The notes below the pieces were generated by a model. That model was not told where the DNA came from. It worked only from the letters and a program-made list of their open reading frames with translations, and made no database searches. The translations under genes were made by a program, and so were the position numbers. Below, piece by piece: positions 8,162-16,360 of a DNA stretch of 40,641 nucleotides. This stretch comes from an uncultured Brachyspira sp. Lineage in GTDB: Bacteria > Spirochaetota > Brachyspiria > Brachyspirales > Brachyspiraceae. Where the stretch lies: positions 1 to 40,641 of the forward strand of contig NZ_CAJTQJ010000019.1 of assembly GCF_910578695.1 (NCBI RefSeq), written 5' to 3'. Position 1 is the first letter of the stretch. Each line of letters opens with the position of its first letter.

Positions 8162-11100
8162 ATGAAAAAAATTTTTAAAGCCGGCATCGATATTGGTTCA
8201 ACTACTGCCAAAATGGTTGTTTATGATTATAATGATAATATGATATTTAAAACCTATGTTAGACATAATGCTGATATAAAAGATACATTATTGTCTATAC
8301 TTGATAATTTGAAGGCTATGCATGGAGATTTAACTCTTTCTTTAGCTATGACAGGTACTGCAGGTATGGGTATTTGCGAGAAAACAGGCATTAGCTTTGT
8401 TCAGGAGGTTATAGCTTCTTCTACTGCCATTAGGAAAATATACCCTTATGGAAGAACATTGATTGATATAGGCGGAGAAGATGCTAAAATCATAGTTTTT
8501 GATGATAATTTCAAAGCTGATATAAGAATGAATGGAAACTGTGCAGGAGGAACAGGAGCTTTTATAGATCAGATGGCTACTCTTCTTAATGTGCATCCTT
8601 CAGAACTTTCTTTACTAGCTGAAAAGTCTTTATCTGTTTACCCAATAGCAAGCAGATGCGGAGTATTTGCTAAAACTGATGTACAGACGCTTATAAGCAG
8701 AGATATACCTAAAACTGATATTGCCAAAAGCATATTCCAAGCCGTTGCAGTGCAGACTGTTAATACATTAGCTAAAGGTTTTGAGATAAAGCCTAAAATA
8801 TTATTTACAGGAGGACCTTTAACATTTCTTCCTGAACTTAGAAGAACATTTTTAACTCTTTTAAATGCTTCTGAAGAGGATATGTATACGGTTGATCACC
8901 CTGAATTAACTGCGGCAATAGGAGCTGCTTTTTGTGAGAAAGAGGAGCAGACTTTAATAAAGGTTTCTGATTTTTACAGATTAGCTGAAAATATTTCTGC
9001 TGATGTAAAAATAACTAGTTCAAAAACAAGAGAGGCATTATTTTCAAGTCAGAAAGAATATGAAGATTGGCTTGAAGAACATAGCAAAGATAAAGTAAAA
9101 TCTGCTGATGTATCATCTGTTAATGATAAAAATACATTTTTGGGTATAGATTCAGGTTCTACTACAACAAAGATAGTTATTATTGATGAAGACGGACAGG
9201 TTGTTTTAAGACATTATAGGAATAATAATGGAAATCCTGTAGGTGCTGTTACTGAAGGACTTACAGAGATAAAAAAAGAGTTAGATGAAAAAAATATAAA
9301 TATTAATATAGCAAGAACTGCCGTTACAGGCTACGGCGAAGACTTAATAAAAGCAGCATTCAATATGGACGAAGGCATTGTCGAAACTATGGCGCATTAC
9401 AGAGGTGCTAAGGCTTTCGATAAGGATGTAAGTTTTATACTTGATATAGGCGGACAGGATATGAAAGCCATATTTATAAAAGACGGTATAATAGAAAATA
9501 TTGAAATAAATGAGGCTTGTTCTTCAGGCTGCGGTTCATTCATAGAAACATTTGCCAGAGGAATGGGTTATAAAGTTGCTGATTTTGCTAATATTGCATG
9601 CGAATCTGCAAGCCCCTGCGATTTAGGAAGCAGATGTACAGTATTTATGAATAGTAAGGTTAAGCAGTCGCTTAGAGAAGGTTCTTCAGTTTCAGATATT
9701 TCTGCAGGACTTGCTAAAAGTGTTACTTTAAACTGCTTTACTAAAGTATTAAAGATTACGGATACTTCTATTTTGGGAGAACATATAGTTGTTCAGGGCG
9801 GTACTTTCAAAAACTCTGCCGTTCTTCGTTCTGTAGAAAAGTTTTTGAATAAAAAAGTTATTCGTCCTGATATATCCGAACTTATGGGAGCTTACGGCTG
9901 TGCATTGCTTGCTTTAGATACATATAATACCAAAGAAGAGGATACAGCATTTATAGGCTTGAATAATTTGCAGGAAGCTAATGATTATGAAAGAAAACAG
10001 CTTACCTGCAAAGGCTGCGAAAATCTTTGTACTGTTACAAGATTAAAATTTAAAGATTCAAAATCATTCTATACAGGAAATAAATGCGAAAGAATATTTT
10101 CTAATAAAGGTACAGGAAAGCAGAAATATGGTATGGATATCACTCAGAAAAAACTTTCATTACTATTTGACAGACCTTTGGCGCCTGCTTCAGATGAAAT
10201 AAAAGGAGTTATAGGAATACCTAGAGTACTTAATATGTATCAGAATTTCCCATTTTGGGCTACAATATTTGTGGAATGCGGATACAGAGTGCAGGTTTCA
10301 TCTCCTTCAAGTATGGCAATAGCAGAAAAAGGTTCTGGTACGGTTATGAGCGATAATATATGCTTCCCTGCTAAAATTGCTAACGGACATATATATGATT
10401 TAATAGAGTCTAAAGTAGATAGGATATTTTATCCTTCGGTAGTGCTTGAAAAAAGCGAAGAAGATGGAAGCGTTAATAGTTATAATTGTCCTGTGGTAAC
10501 AGGATATCCCGATGTAATAGACAGTTCTATAAGTCCATTAACTAAATACGGCATACCTTTTGATGCTCCTGTAATAAGTTTTTTAAATGAAGATTTATTA
10601 TACAAAGGCTGCAAATCATATTTCGTTAAAGTTTTAGGAATAGATAAAAAAGATTTTAACAGAGCTTTTAAAATGGCTTTGCAGGAACAGGAAAGAATAA
10701 TAAAGGAATTAAAAGCAGAAGGTAAAAAGATTATAAAATATGCTGAAGAAACTCAGACTCCTACAATACTTATAGTAAGCAGACCTTATCATATAGATCC
10801 TTTAATAAATCATAAAATACCTGAAACTATAGCTTCATTCGGTATTAATGTTCTTACAGAAGATGGTATCGATGCAGATAAATCTCTTGATGATGTGCAG
10901 GTTTTAACACAATGGTCTTATCCTAATAAAATGTTTAAGGCTGTTTTATGGGCTGCTGTTCAAAAAGATATTAAACTTGAAACTGTACAGATAAATAGTT
11001 TCGGATGCGGTCCTGATGCTACTACTTCAGATGAAATAAAATCTATACTTAATTCTTATGGAAAGAGTCCTACTTTGGTAAAAGTTGATGAAATATCAAG

Positions 11101-12466
11101 TCCCGGAAGTATAAGACTTAGAATACGATCTATGATAGAAAGTATGAAGATGAAAGGCAGCTTTACTCCTAATGATGAGGCAAAACGGGTTATAACAAAG
11201 AAATATGAGAAAAATGACAGAAGAGCAATACTAGTGCCTAAATTCGGTTATTTTTATGATCCTATGATTTTAACTTTACTTGAAAGAAGCGGATATGAAA
11301 CTATTTCTTTGCCTGAACCTGATATTGAATCTGTAGAATTAGGCTTGAGATATGCCAATCAGGATATATGTTATCCTGCTACTATCATAGTAGGCGATAT
11401 TATAAGAGCCGTACAAAGCGGAAAATATGATACTGAAAAAATAGCTGCAGGAATAACTCAGACAGGAGGACAATGCAGGGCTAGTAATTATGCTTCTCTT
11501 ATAAAGAGGGGACTTATTAATGCAGGTTATTCAGATGTTCCTGTTATTACTGTGGGATTAACAGTTAATAATGATCAGCCCGGATTCAAAATTTCTAAAA
11601 TGGATCTTATGAAAGAAGGCGTAGTTGCTATGCCTTATGCTGATGCTGTATCAAGAATGTATTATTATACTGCTGTGAGGGAAGTTAAAAAAGGCGAGGC
11701 TTTGGCTCTTGCTAATAAATATATAGCTTTGCATCCTAAAGATTTTTCTCTTAAAGATACTGATAAATTATTAAAACAGGCTGTTGCTGAGTTTAATGCT
11801 GTAGAGATTAATGATGCTGAATTGCCTAAAGCAGGATTTGTTGGGGAAATATATGTAAAATATAATAATTTTGCTAATGGAGATGTTTGCGATTGGCTTA
11901 TGTCTAAAGGAATTGAGGTAATAGTGCCTCCTATATTTGACTTCTTTGTGCAGAAAGTTATAAGCGAACAGGTAAATAAAGAAACTAATGCCAGAGATGT
12001 TTCATTTTTGGGATATTACGGATCTAAATTATCAGAAAAAGTTTTAGATGCCAGAGTTAATTCTATAAATCAGATAATGTCTAAATTCAGAGGCTTCAGA
12101 CCTATACATCATATAAGGCAGATAGCTGAAAATGCTGCTAAAGTTACTGCTATGACTAATCAATTCGGAGAGGCTTGGCTTTTACCCGGAGAGATAGCTA
12201 CTTTTGCAGAAGAAAATGTAAATAATGTGCTTTGTCTTCAGCCTTTCGGATGTATTGCTAATCATATCATAGCAAGAGGAATAGAGACAAGACTTAAAAC
12301 CAGATATCCTGATTTGAATCTTCTTTATTTGGATATGGATGCAGGTGCAAGCGAAGTTAATACTATAAATCGTTTAGAGTTCTTCGTCCGTTCTGCTAAA
12401 GACAGTATGAACTCTCATTCTGTTAAGGATTATATTAATGAATCTGTAGGAGCTTATGCTAAATAA
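8162..12466 (+). CDS. Fused (R)-2-hydroxyacyl-CoA dehydratase activase / dehydratase-like protein (BadF/HgdC + HgdB family)
   Basis: This 1434-residue protein carries two ASKHA-fold activase domains followed by dehydratase-like modules. The first activase starts IDIGSTTAK, with Cys127 (NGNCAGGTGAF) and Cys166 (SRCGVFAKTDV) at the spacing of the [4Fe-4S] ligands of HgdC. The second starts near residue 328 (IDSGSTTTK), with CSSGCGSF and SRCTVFMNSKV. A Cys-rich linker (CKGCENLCTV) follows near residue 640. Then come DUF2229-like sequence with GIPRVLNMYQNFPFW and DNICFPAKIANG, and later ICYPATIIVGD, GGQCRASNY and LQPFGCIANHI. Known relatives pass electrons in ATP-driven reductions or dehydrations; the substrate here is unknown. 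AGGAGG precedes the ATG with ideal spacing, and a terminator follows. Confidence 0.9.
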   Translation: MKKIFKAGIDIGSTTAKMVVYDYNDNMIFKTYVRHNADIKDTLLSILDNLKAMHGDLTLSLAMTGTAGMGICEKTGISFVQEVIASSTAIRKIYPYGRTLIDIGGEDAKIIVFDDNFKADIRMNGNCAGGTGAFIDQMATLLNVHPSELSLLAEKSLSVYPIASRCGVFAKTDVQTLISRDIPKTDIAKSIFQAVAVQTVNTLAKGFEIKPKILFTGGPLTFLPELRRTFLTLLNASEEDMYTVDHPELTAAIGAAFCEKEEQTLIKVSDFYRLAENISADVKITSSKTREALFSSQKEYEDWLEEHSKDKVKSADVSSVNDKNTFLGIDSGSTTTKIVIIDEDGQVVLRHYRNNNGNPVGAVTEGLTEIKKELDEKNININIARTAVTGYGEDLIKAAFNMDEGIVETMAHYRGAKAFDKDVSFILDIGGQDMKAIFIKDGIIENIEINEACSSGCGSFIETFARGMGYKVADFANIACESASPCDLGSRCTVFMNSKVKQSLREGSSVSDISAGLAKSVTLNCFTKVLKITDTSILGEHIVVQGGTFKNSAVLRSVEKFLNKKVIRPDISELMGAYGCALLALDTYNTKEEDTAFIGLNNLQEANDYERKQLTCKGCENLCTVTRLKFKDSKSFYTGNKCERIFSNKGTGKQKYGMDITQKKLSLLFDRPLAPASDEIKGVIGIPRVLNMYQNFPFWATIFVECGYRVQVSSPSSMAIAEKGSGTVMSDNICFPAKIANGHIYDLIESKVDRIFYPSVVLEKSEEDGSVNSYNCPVVTGYPDVIDSSISPLTKYGIPFDAPVISFLNEDLLYKGCKSYFVKVLGIDKKDFNRAFKMALQEQERIIKELKAEGKKIIKYAEETQTPTILIVSRPYHIDPLINHKIPETIASFGINVLTEDGIDADKSLDDVQVLTQWSYPNKMFKAVLWAAVQKDIKLETVQINSFGCGPDATTSDEIKSILNSYGKSPTLVKVDEISSPGSIRLRIRSMIESMKMKGSFTPNDEAKRVITKKYEKNDRRAILVPKFGYFYDPMILTLLERSGYETISLPEPDIESVELGLRYANQDICYPATIIVGDIIRAVQSGKYDTEKIAAGITQTGGQCRASNYASLIKRGLINAGYSDVPVITVGLTVNNDQPGFKISKMDLMKEGVVAMPYADAVSRMYYYTAVREVKKGEALALANKYIALHPKDFSLKDTDKLLKQAVAEFNAVEINDAELPKAGFVGEIYVKYNNFANGDVCDWLMSKGIEVIVPPIFDFFVQKVISEQVNKETNARDVSFLGYYGSKLSEKVLDARVNSINQIMSKFRGFRPIHHIRQIAENAAKVTAMTNQFGEAWLLPGEIATFAEENVNNVLCLQPFGCIANHIIARGIETRLKTRYPDLNLLYLDMDAGASEVNTINRLEFFVRSAKDSMNSHSVKDYINESVGAYAK

Positions 12467-12495
12467 TAATTATTAATAAAATAATAATATATAAT

Positions 12496-12535
12496 AAAAG
12501 GTTTGCAATTAGTTTTTTGCAAGCCTTTTATTTTA
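12496..12535 (+). terminator. Rho-independent terminator of the activase gene
   Basis: A 13-bp stem, AAAAGGTTTGCAA (12496-12508) and TTGCAAGCCTTTT (12517-12529), has one G-U pair and an 8-nt loop, and is followed by ATTTTATT. Confidence 0.85.
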
Positions 12536-12573
12536 TTCATTTGATTATTCTTATAGATTAACTTATATATTGA

Positions 12574-12711
12574 TATAACAGAGGGAAGTATATTGAAGAT
12601 GATGAAGATAATTATATATATCAGAATTTGTATAATAAGAATAATGATTTCGACTTTTATTTAAATATCAATAAATTTAAAGATGTATTAAATCAGTTTG
12701 AGAAAAATTAA
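12574..12711 (+). pseudogene. Start-less 45-codon open frame, possible gene remnant
   Basis: Between a stop at 12571 and a TAA at 12709 there is an open frame rich in Asp, Asn and Tyr, containing RGKYIEDDEDNYIYQN and ending FKDVLNQFEKN. It has no start codon with a ribosome site and looks like the C-terminal scrap of a lost protein. The call is weak and no family was recognised. The remainder of 12536-12882 holds only the promoter and palindrome of the next gene. Confidence 0.25.
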
Positions 12712-12841
12712 AGATAATACCGTTTGTCTGTAATATTAGTATAAAATGTTTTATATGTTTTTATTTTATATATAATTTTTATTTTAATGTATAAAAATAT
12801 ATTATAATGGCTTGTATTAAATTCAAAACAAATATATAGTA

Positions 12842-12876
12842 TCCTTATACTGTATAAAAATATACTGTATAAGGAG
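12842..12876 (+). promoter_or_regulatory. 34-bp near-perfect palindrome containing the ribosome binding site
   Basis: TCCTTATAC (12842-12850), T, GTATA, loop AAAA, TATAC, T, GTATAAGGA (12867-12875) forms a 14-pair stem with a single T-T mismatch. The 3' arm includes most of the AAGGAG ribosome site (12871-12876) of the gene starting at 12883. As DNA it could be an operator; as RNA it would hide the ribosome site. A TATAAT at 12803-12808 could be the -10 box. I infer regulation of the two-gene unit downstream. Confidence 0.7.
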
Positions 12877-12882
12877 AATATT

Positions 12883-13107
12883 ATGAAATCATTTCAAACT
12901 AATATTTATTACAAAAAGCTAATCAAAAATATACTAGATAATATAAAGGAGGATGATTATTTTTACAACAAAAAATATAATTGGGAGGAATGGGTTATAA
13001 TGAGAGTTGATATTAATAATGCAGTAAGCAAATTAGATGATATCGATATAGAAGATTATGAACCTGAAATTCTTGACAGAATATTATATATTTTAAAGGA
13101 GTATTAA
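12883..13107 (+). CDS. Small acidic hypothetical protein upstream of an HTH regulator
   Basis: This 74-residue protein has no signal peptide and an acidic C-terminal half (KLDDIDIEDYEPEILDRILYILKEY) that looks helical. AAGGAG (12871-12876) is spaced 6 nt from the ATG, which supports this start over the internal ATG at about 13000 (MRVDINNAV). The ribosome site lies inside a strong palindrome, so expression is probably controlled at translation or by a bound repressor. The next gene starts 4 bp after the stop, so the two are co-transcribed. I recognise no family. It could be a partner or anti-factor for the downstream DNA-binding protein, but that is only context. Confidence 0.65.
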   Translation: MKSFQTNIYYKKLIKNILDNIKEDDYFYNKKYNWEEWVIMRVDINNAVSKLDDIDIEDYEPEILDRILYILKEY

Positions 13108-13111
13108 TATA

Positions 13112-13489
13112 ATGTGCAGTTTATGTCCTAAATATGATACTTGTAAAAAACTTTGTAATGATGTTTTGAAAGAGATTAATAAAAGTTTGGGTACTAGAAA
13201 AGCTAATTCTGATAGAACAGACAGCAGAGAGAGCATATTAACTAATGATGATTTGGATAATATACTTTATACTAATGCTTTAACAGAAAGTGAGTATATC
13301 AGAGTTTCAAATTTAATTATAGCTATACTTACACCGAAACAAAAAAGAATAATGAAGCTCTTTTCTGAGGGAAGAAGTCAGGAAGAACTAGCCGAAATGC
13401 TTAATGTAACACAATCAGCCGTATCGCAGTATTTGAGTGCCATAAAACGGGAGATATCCAAGCAGTTTAATATCGTTATTAATAATTAG
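13112..13489 (+). CDS. Cys4-motif protein with sigma-region-4-like helix-turn-helix
   Basis: This 125-residue putative DNA-binding protein opens with four cysteines in MCSLCPKYDTCKKLC (spacing C-x2-C-x5-C-x3-C), suggesting a bound zinc or iron-sulfur cluster. The C-terminal 50 residues read LTPKQKRIMKLFSEGRSQEELAEMLNVTQSAVSQYLS, a sigma-70 region 4 / LuxR-type helix-turn-helix with a following basic helix (AIKREISKQF). Regions 2 and 3 of a sigma factor are absent, so it is more likely a regulator than a full sigma factor. AAGGAG at 13096-13101, inside the previous gene, serves as ribosome site, so translation is coupled. It may bind the palindrome upstream of the pair. The targets are unknown. 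Confidence 0.7.
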   Translation: MCSLCPKYDTCKKLCNDVLKEINKSLGTRKANSDRTDSRESILTNDDLDNILYTNALTESEYIRVSNLIIAILTPKQKRIMKLFSEGRSQEELAEMLNVTQSAVSQYLSAIKREISKQFNIVINN

Positions 13490-13515
13490 TAATTTTTCAT
13501 TTGATTAAAAAGCAG

Positions 13516-13551
13516 CAAAAAATAAAAGGGGCATTCAAAAGAATGTCCCTT
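13516..13551 (-). terminator. Rho-independent terminator of flaB
   Basis: On the minus strand AAGGGACATTC (13551-13541), loop TTTT, and GAATGCCCCTT (13536-13526) pair over 11 bp with one G-U, followed by the U-rich run TTATTTTTTGC. The T-run is on the flaB side, so this terminates flaB rather than the plus-strand regulator gene, though it may stop both. Confidence 0.8.
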
Positions 13552-13580
13552 AATTATGGTTAATATTACAACATTATTAA

Positions 13581-14453
13581 TTATTGTAATAATCTAAGAG
13601 CTCCTTGCGGTAACTGATTAGCCTGAGCAAGCATAGACAAGTTAGCTTGATTAAGAATCTGGTCTTTAGCAAGTTTAACTGATGCTTCAGCCATATCTGT
13701 ATCACGGATTCTGCTTTCAGAAGCCTGCATATTCTCAAATCCAACCATTAAGCCTTGAGCTGTCATTTCTAATCTGTTCTGATAAGCACCTAAATCAGAT
13801 CTTTGCTTCAATACTTTAAGTAAAGCCTCATCTACCATACCTATAACACCATTAGCTTTAGCAGGGCTTGAAACACTGATGAATGTAGCTGTAGTAGCTG
13901 GTCCAACTGGGTTTTTAAGTCCGAGAGCTTGGCTGTTCATAGTACCGATATAAACGCGTTTTCTTTCGTCCATATTAGCACCGATATGAAGCCACATAGA
14001 AGCTGTAGGAGTGTTTTCGCCTGTAGATCTAGCAAATCTTCCAGTAAGCATATTTAATTTGTTGAATTGAGCTTGAGAAGCAACTCTGTCGATTTCATCT
14101 ACTAATTGAGAAACTTCAATTTGTACATAAAGTCTGTCTTCATCAGTATAGATGCCGTTAGCAGCTTGTATAGCTAATTCACGAATTCTTTGAAGAATAT
14201 TAGTAGTTTCATCTAAGTATCCTTCTGTAGTTTGAATGAAAGATATACCATCTTGAGTATTTCTTTCAGCCATACGCAAACCTCTAATCTGAGTTCTCAT
14301 TTTCTCAGATACTGCTAATCCAGAAGCATCATCTCCTGCCTGATTGATTCTCATACCGCTGGAAATTTGAGCAGCGTCTTTTTTAAGATCTACTTGGCGG
14401 AATTTTAAAGTGCGTTGTGCATTTATAGCACTTATATTATTGTTGATAACCAT
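13581..14453 (-). CDS. flaB: Periplasmic flagellar filament core flagellin FlaB
   Basis: This is the flagellin building the core of spirochaete periplasmic flagella. The 290-residue protein has the conserved N-terminal D0/D1 coiled region (MVINNNISAINAQRTLK then SSGMRINQAGDDASGLAVSEKM) and the C-terminal D1/D0 region (NRLEMTAQGLMVGFENMQASESRIRDTDMAEA through NLSMLAQANQLPQGALRLLQ). The variable centre is short, as in spirochaete FlaB. There is no signal peptide, because flagellins leave by the flagellar export apparatus. GGAGG precedes the ATG, and a sigma-28-like promoter and a strong terminator bracket the gene. Brachyspira has several flaB copies; which one this is cannot be decided here. 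G/C at third positions is higher than in neighbours, as expected for high expression. Confidence 0.95.
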   Translation of the reverse strand: MVINNNISAINAQRTLKFRQVDLKKDAAQISSGMRINQAGDDASGLAVSEKMRTQIRGLRMAERNTQDGISFIQTTEGYLDETTNILQRIRELAIQAANGIYTDEDRLYVQIEVSQLVDEIDRVASQAQFNKLNMLTGRFARSTGENTPTASMWLHIGANMDERKRVYIGTMNSQALGLKNPVGPATTATFISVSSPAKANGVIGMVDEALLKVLKQRSDLGAYQNRLEMTAQGLMVGFENMQASESRIRDTDMAEASVKLAKDQILNQANLSMLAQANQLPQGALRLLQ

Positions 14454-14504
14454 ATGGTTCCTCCATGAATTATTTGTATGTATTCTTCCTTGAACACATA
14501 ATTA

Positions 14505-14531
14505 TTATCGGTTATCAATTTTGAATTATTA
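14505..14531 (-). promoter_or_regulatory. Sigma-28 (FliA)-type promoter of flaB
   Basis: Read on the minus strand, TAATAATT (14531-14524), 11 bp, then ACCGATAA (14512-14505). The -10 matches the FliA consensus GCCGATAA at 7 of 8 positions and the -35 is a looser match to TAAAGTTT. Spacing is canonical and would give a leader of about 45 nt. Confidence 0.75.
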
Positions 14532-15348
14532 ATTTTTTTTTAGAAAAATAAATTTTTTTCTTCAGTTTTATTAAAAAATATACACTAATATTATGTTAAT
14601 ACTATTATGTTAATATTAAATAGCTTATATTTAGTTTAAGCATAATTAAATACATTTTATTTTTTATTTTGTTTATTTATATATAATAAAAATTAGAATT
14701 CTAAATTAATATATATTTATAGCTTTACTTTGGATGCATATTTAAGATTTTGAACCTAAATAAAATAGGGCGGGTGGGTGGGTATGCTTTTTCTAAGTTA
14801 ATATACCAAAAAATAATATGATTATAAAATCAGAAATAAGTTTTAAATTTTATAGGGCGGGGTATGTAAATTAAGTTTTAAATCTTTTATAATTCTTCGT
14901 CTATTATAATTTAATTGTATAAAAAATAATATATAATAAAAATTTTAATGGTATAATAATAAAAATATTATCAATATTAAAAAACATAAAATTTCATTTG
15001 AAAATGCATATATGTTTTTTTAGATAAAAATGTTATTATTATGAAAGATGAAGAGCATTATGATTACTGAGTACAGATGTATTATTATATAGATGTATTA
15101 TTATATAATGGTAAATATTAAATCAAAGTTTATTGCTGCTGCTATTTATGCGGAGAGAACAAAAAAAATTAAAATAAAGAAATTATAAGAATTATATATA
15201 AAAATATTATAAAATATTTAATTTGTATATTATTTACAAATTAAAAACTTGATTTTTTATACAGTTTATAATATATTGGTTATATATACTTATAATTTTT
15301 CTTATTATTGTAGGATATATTTTCGATAATAAATGAAAGTAGTTATTT
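14532..15348. other. Long intergenic region with GGGCGGG repeats
   Basis: I see no convincing gene in this roughly 800-bp stretch. Two G-rich cores stand out in otherwise AT-rich DNA: GGGCGGG followed by TGGGTGGGT (14768-14783) and GGGCGGGG (14855-14862). The second is followed by a TAATTAAGTTTTAAA-like segment resembling the copy at 21999. AGATGTATTATTATAT is repeated in tandem near 15075-15106. A 26-codon open frame from 15109 lacks a ribosome site and is not called. Confidence 0.5.
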
Positions 15349-15786
15349 ATGAAAAATAGAGGCAGAGTAAATATAGATACTGCTGATTATTTATATGATA
15401 ATACACAAATATTTATTAATTGTATTAATAAATGTAATAATGATGATGTCAATCATATTATTATAGGCAGGTGGTATTATGGGGTATTTCTATTAGCTAA
15501 GGACTATTTAATTTCTAATGGTTATAGTCAACATTGTAATAAAAATTTTAGAGGAAAACCTTGTAAAATAAAAAATTGTAATCTTGAATGTTTAACACAT
15601 AAAGGAAAGAATAATTCTATATGGCTAACATTGGTAAATTATGCTAATAAAAATAAATCGTTAGCAACTAATGGCAAGCAGCTAGCTCAATTAAGAGAAA
15701 ATTATGAATATTCTGGAAGAATATGTGATAAAAATGCTTTAAATAAAGCTAAAAATTATTTTAATAAAATATTGAAAGATTTATAA
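15349..15786 (+). CDS. HEPN-like domain protein with a Cys cluster (first gene of a putative toxin-antitoxin-chaperone cassette)
   Basis: This 145-residue, probably helical protein has GRWYYGVFLLAKDYL (residues 40-54), which follows the HEPN helix pattern R-x-Y-Y-A-x-F-x-x-A-x-x-L. A later segment, LRENYEYSG followed by NALNKAKNYFNKIL (115-142), matches the L-R-x-x-R-x-x-A-x-Y end of HEPN domains. The usual ribonuclease motif R-x(4-6)-H is not obvious after Arg116, so activity cannot be assumed. Between the two halves is an insert with His62, Cys63, Cys72, Cys77, Cys81 and His84, a likely metal site. Two genes follow on the same strand, the third SecB-like. A toxin role is inferred from that arrangement. 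The ribosome site is weak. Confidence 0.6.
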   Translation: MKNRGRVNIDTADYLYDNTQIFINCINKCNNDDVNHIIIGRWYYGVFLLAKDYLISNGYSQHCNKNFRGKPCKIKNCNLECLTHKGKNNSIWLTLVNYANKNKSLATNGKQLAQLRENYEYSGRICDKNALNKAKNYFNKILKDL

Positions 15787-15811
15787 ATTTATAATCAAAA
15801 GGAACTAAAAA

Positions 15812-16360
15812 ATGAATAATTTTAATAGAGATAATTTATTATTATCTATACTAAAAAAATATTTTAATAATTTTTTAAAATTAAACAATAATATAAAACT
15901 AATAGAGCAAAATGATTATTATATAATTTATTTTATGGATGAATCTTCTTTTAATAAAAATAAAGATAATATAGAAAGTCTGTTTAAATATTTAGATAAT
16001 AAATATAAAAATATATTATCGTTTTTGGATATATTTATTGGATGTGATTATATTTATAATTTTTATGTAAATGAAAAAGATTTAATTGAACAAGAAGAAG
16101 ACGGATTATGCAATGATTTAACATTGAAATTATTACATAATTATAATAGTACAATTATGATACCAGAATATTCAAAAATTTTATCAGTATTATTAGATTT
16201 ATGTATAGAAACTTTTAAAGAATTTCATCATAGTATTATTTATGATAAAAAAAATATAAATACATCTATTAGTGATTGTAATATAAAAGTAGAAAATAAA
16301 AAAGAATACAATAATGTAAATAATTATGAGGAAGATGATGAATACTTTGAAGCAGCATGA
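15812..16360 (+). CDS. Unrecognised protein, middle gene of the HEPN/SecB-like cassette
   Basis: This 182-residue soluble protein is rich in Asn, Lys, Ile and Tyr. The N-terminal part has alternating strand and helix predictions (DYYIIYFMDESSF, then FLDIFIGCDYIYNF). A helix at about 125-150 contains EYSKILSVLLDLCIETFKEF. The C-terminal 30 residues are low-complexity and acidic, ending DDEYFEAA. AAGGA sits about 9 nt before the ATG, and the gene starts 25 bp after the HEPN-like gene. Its end overlaps the SecB-like gene. By position it could be the antitoxin, with the acidic aromatic tail as the chaperone-binding segment and the Ala-Ala end as a protease tag. No family was recognised, so this is context only. 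Confidence 0.6.
   Translation: MNNFNRDNLLLSILKKYFNNFLKLNNNIKLIEQNDYYIIYFMDESSFNKNKDNIESLFKYLDNKYKNILSFLDIFIGCDYIYNFYVNEKDLIEQEEDGLCNDLTLKLLHNYNSTIMIPEYSKILSVLLDLCIETFKEFHHSIIYDKKNINTSISDCNIKVENKKEYNNVNNYEEDDEYFEAA

Noticed and set aside
13112..13489. Calling this gene a complete alternative sigma factor
   Set aside because: Only a region-4-like helix-turn-helix is present; region 2 (core and -10 binding) is missing and the N-terminus is a Cys4 motif.
15109..15189. 26-codon open frame upstream of the HEPN-like gene
   Set aside because: It has no ribosome site and a low-complexity Lys/Ile tail; nothing supports translation.
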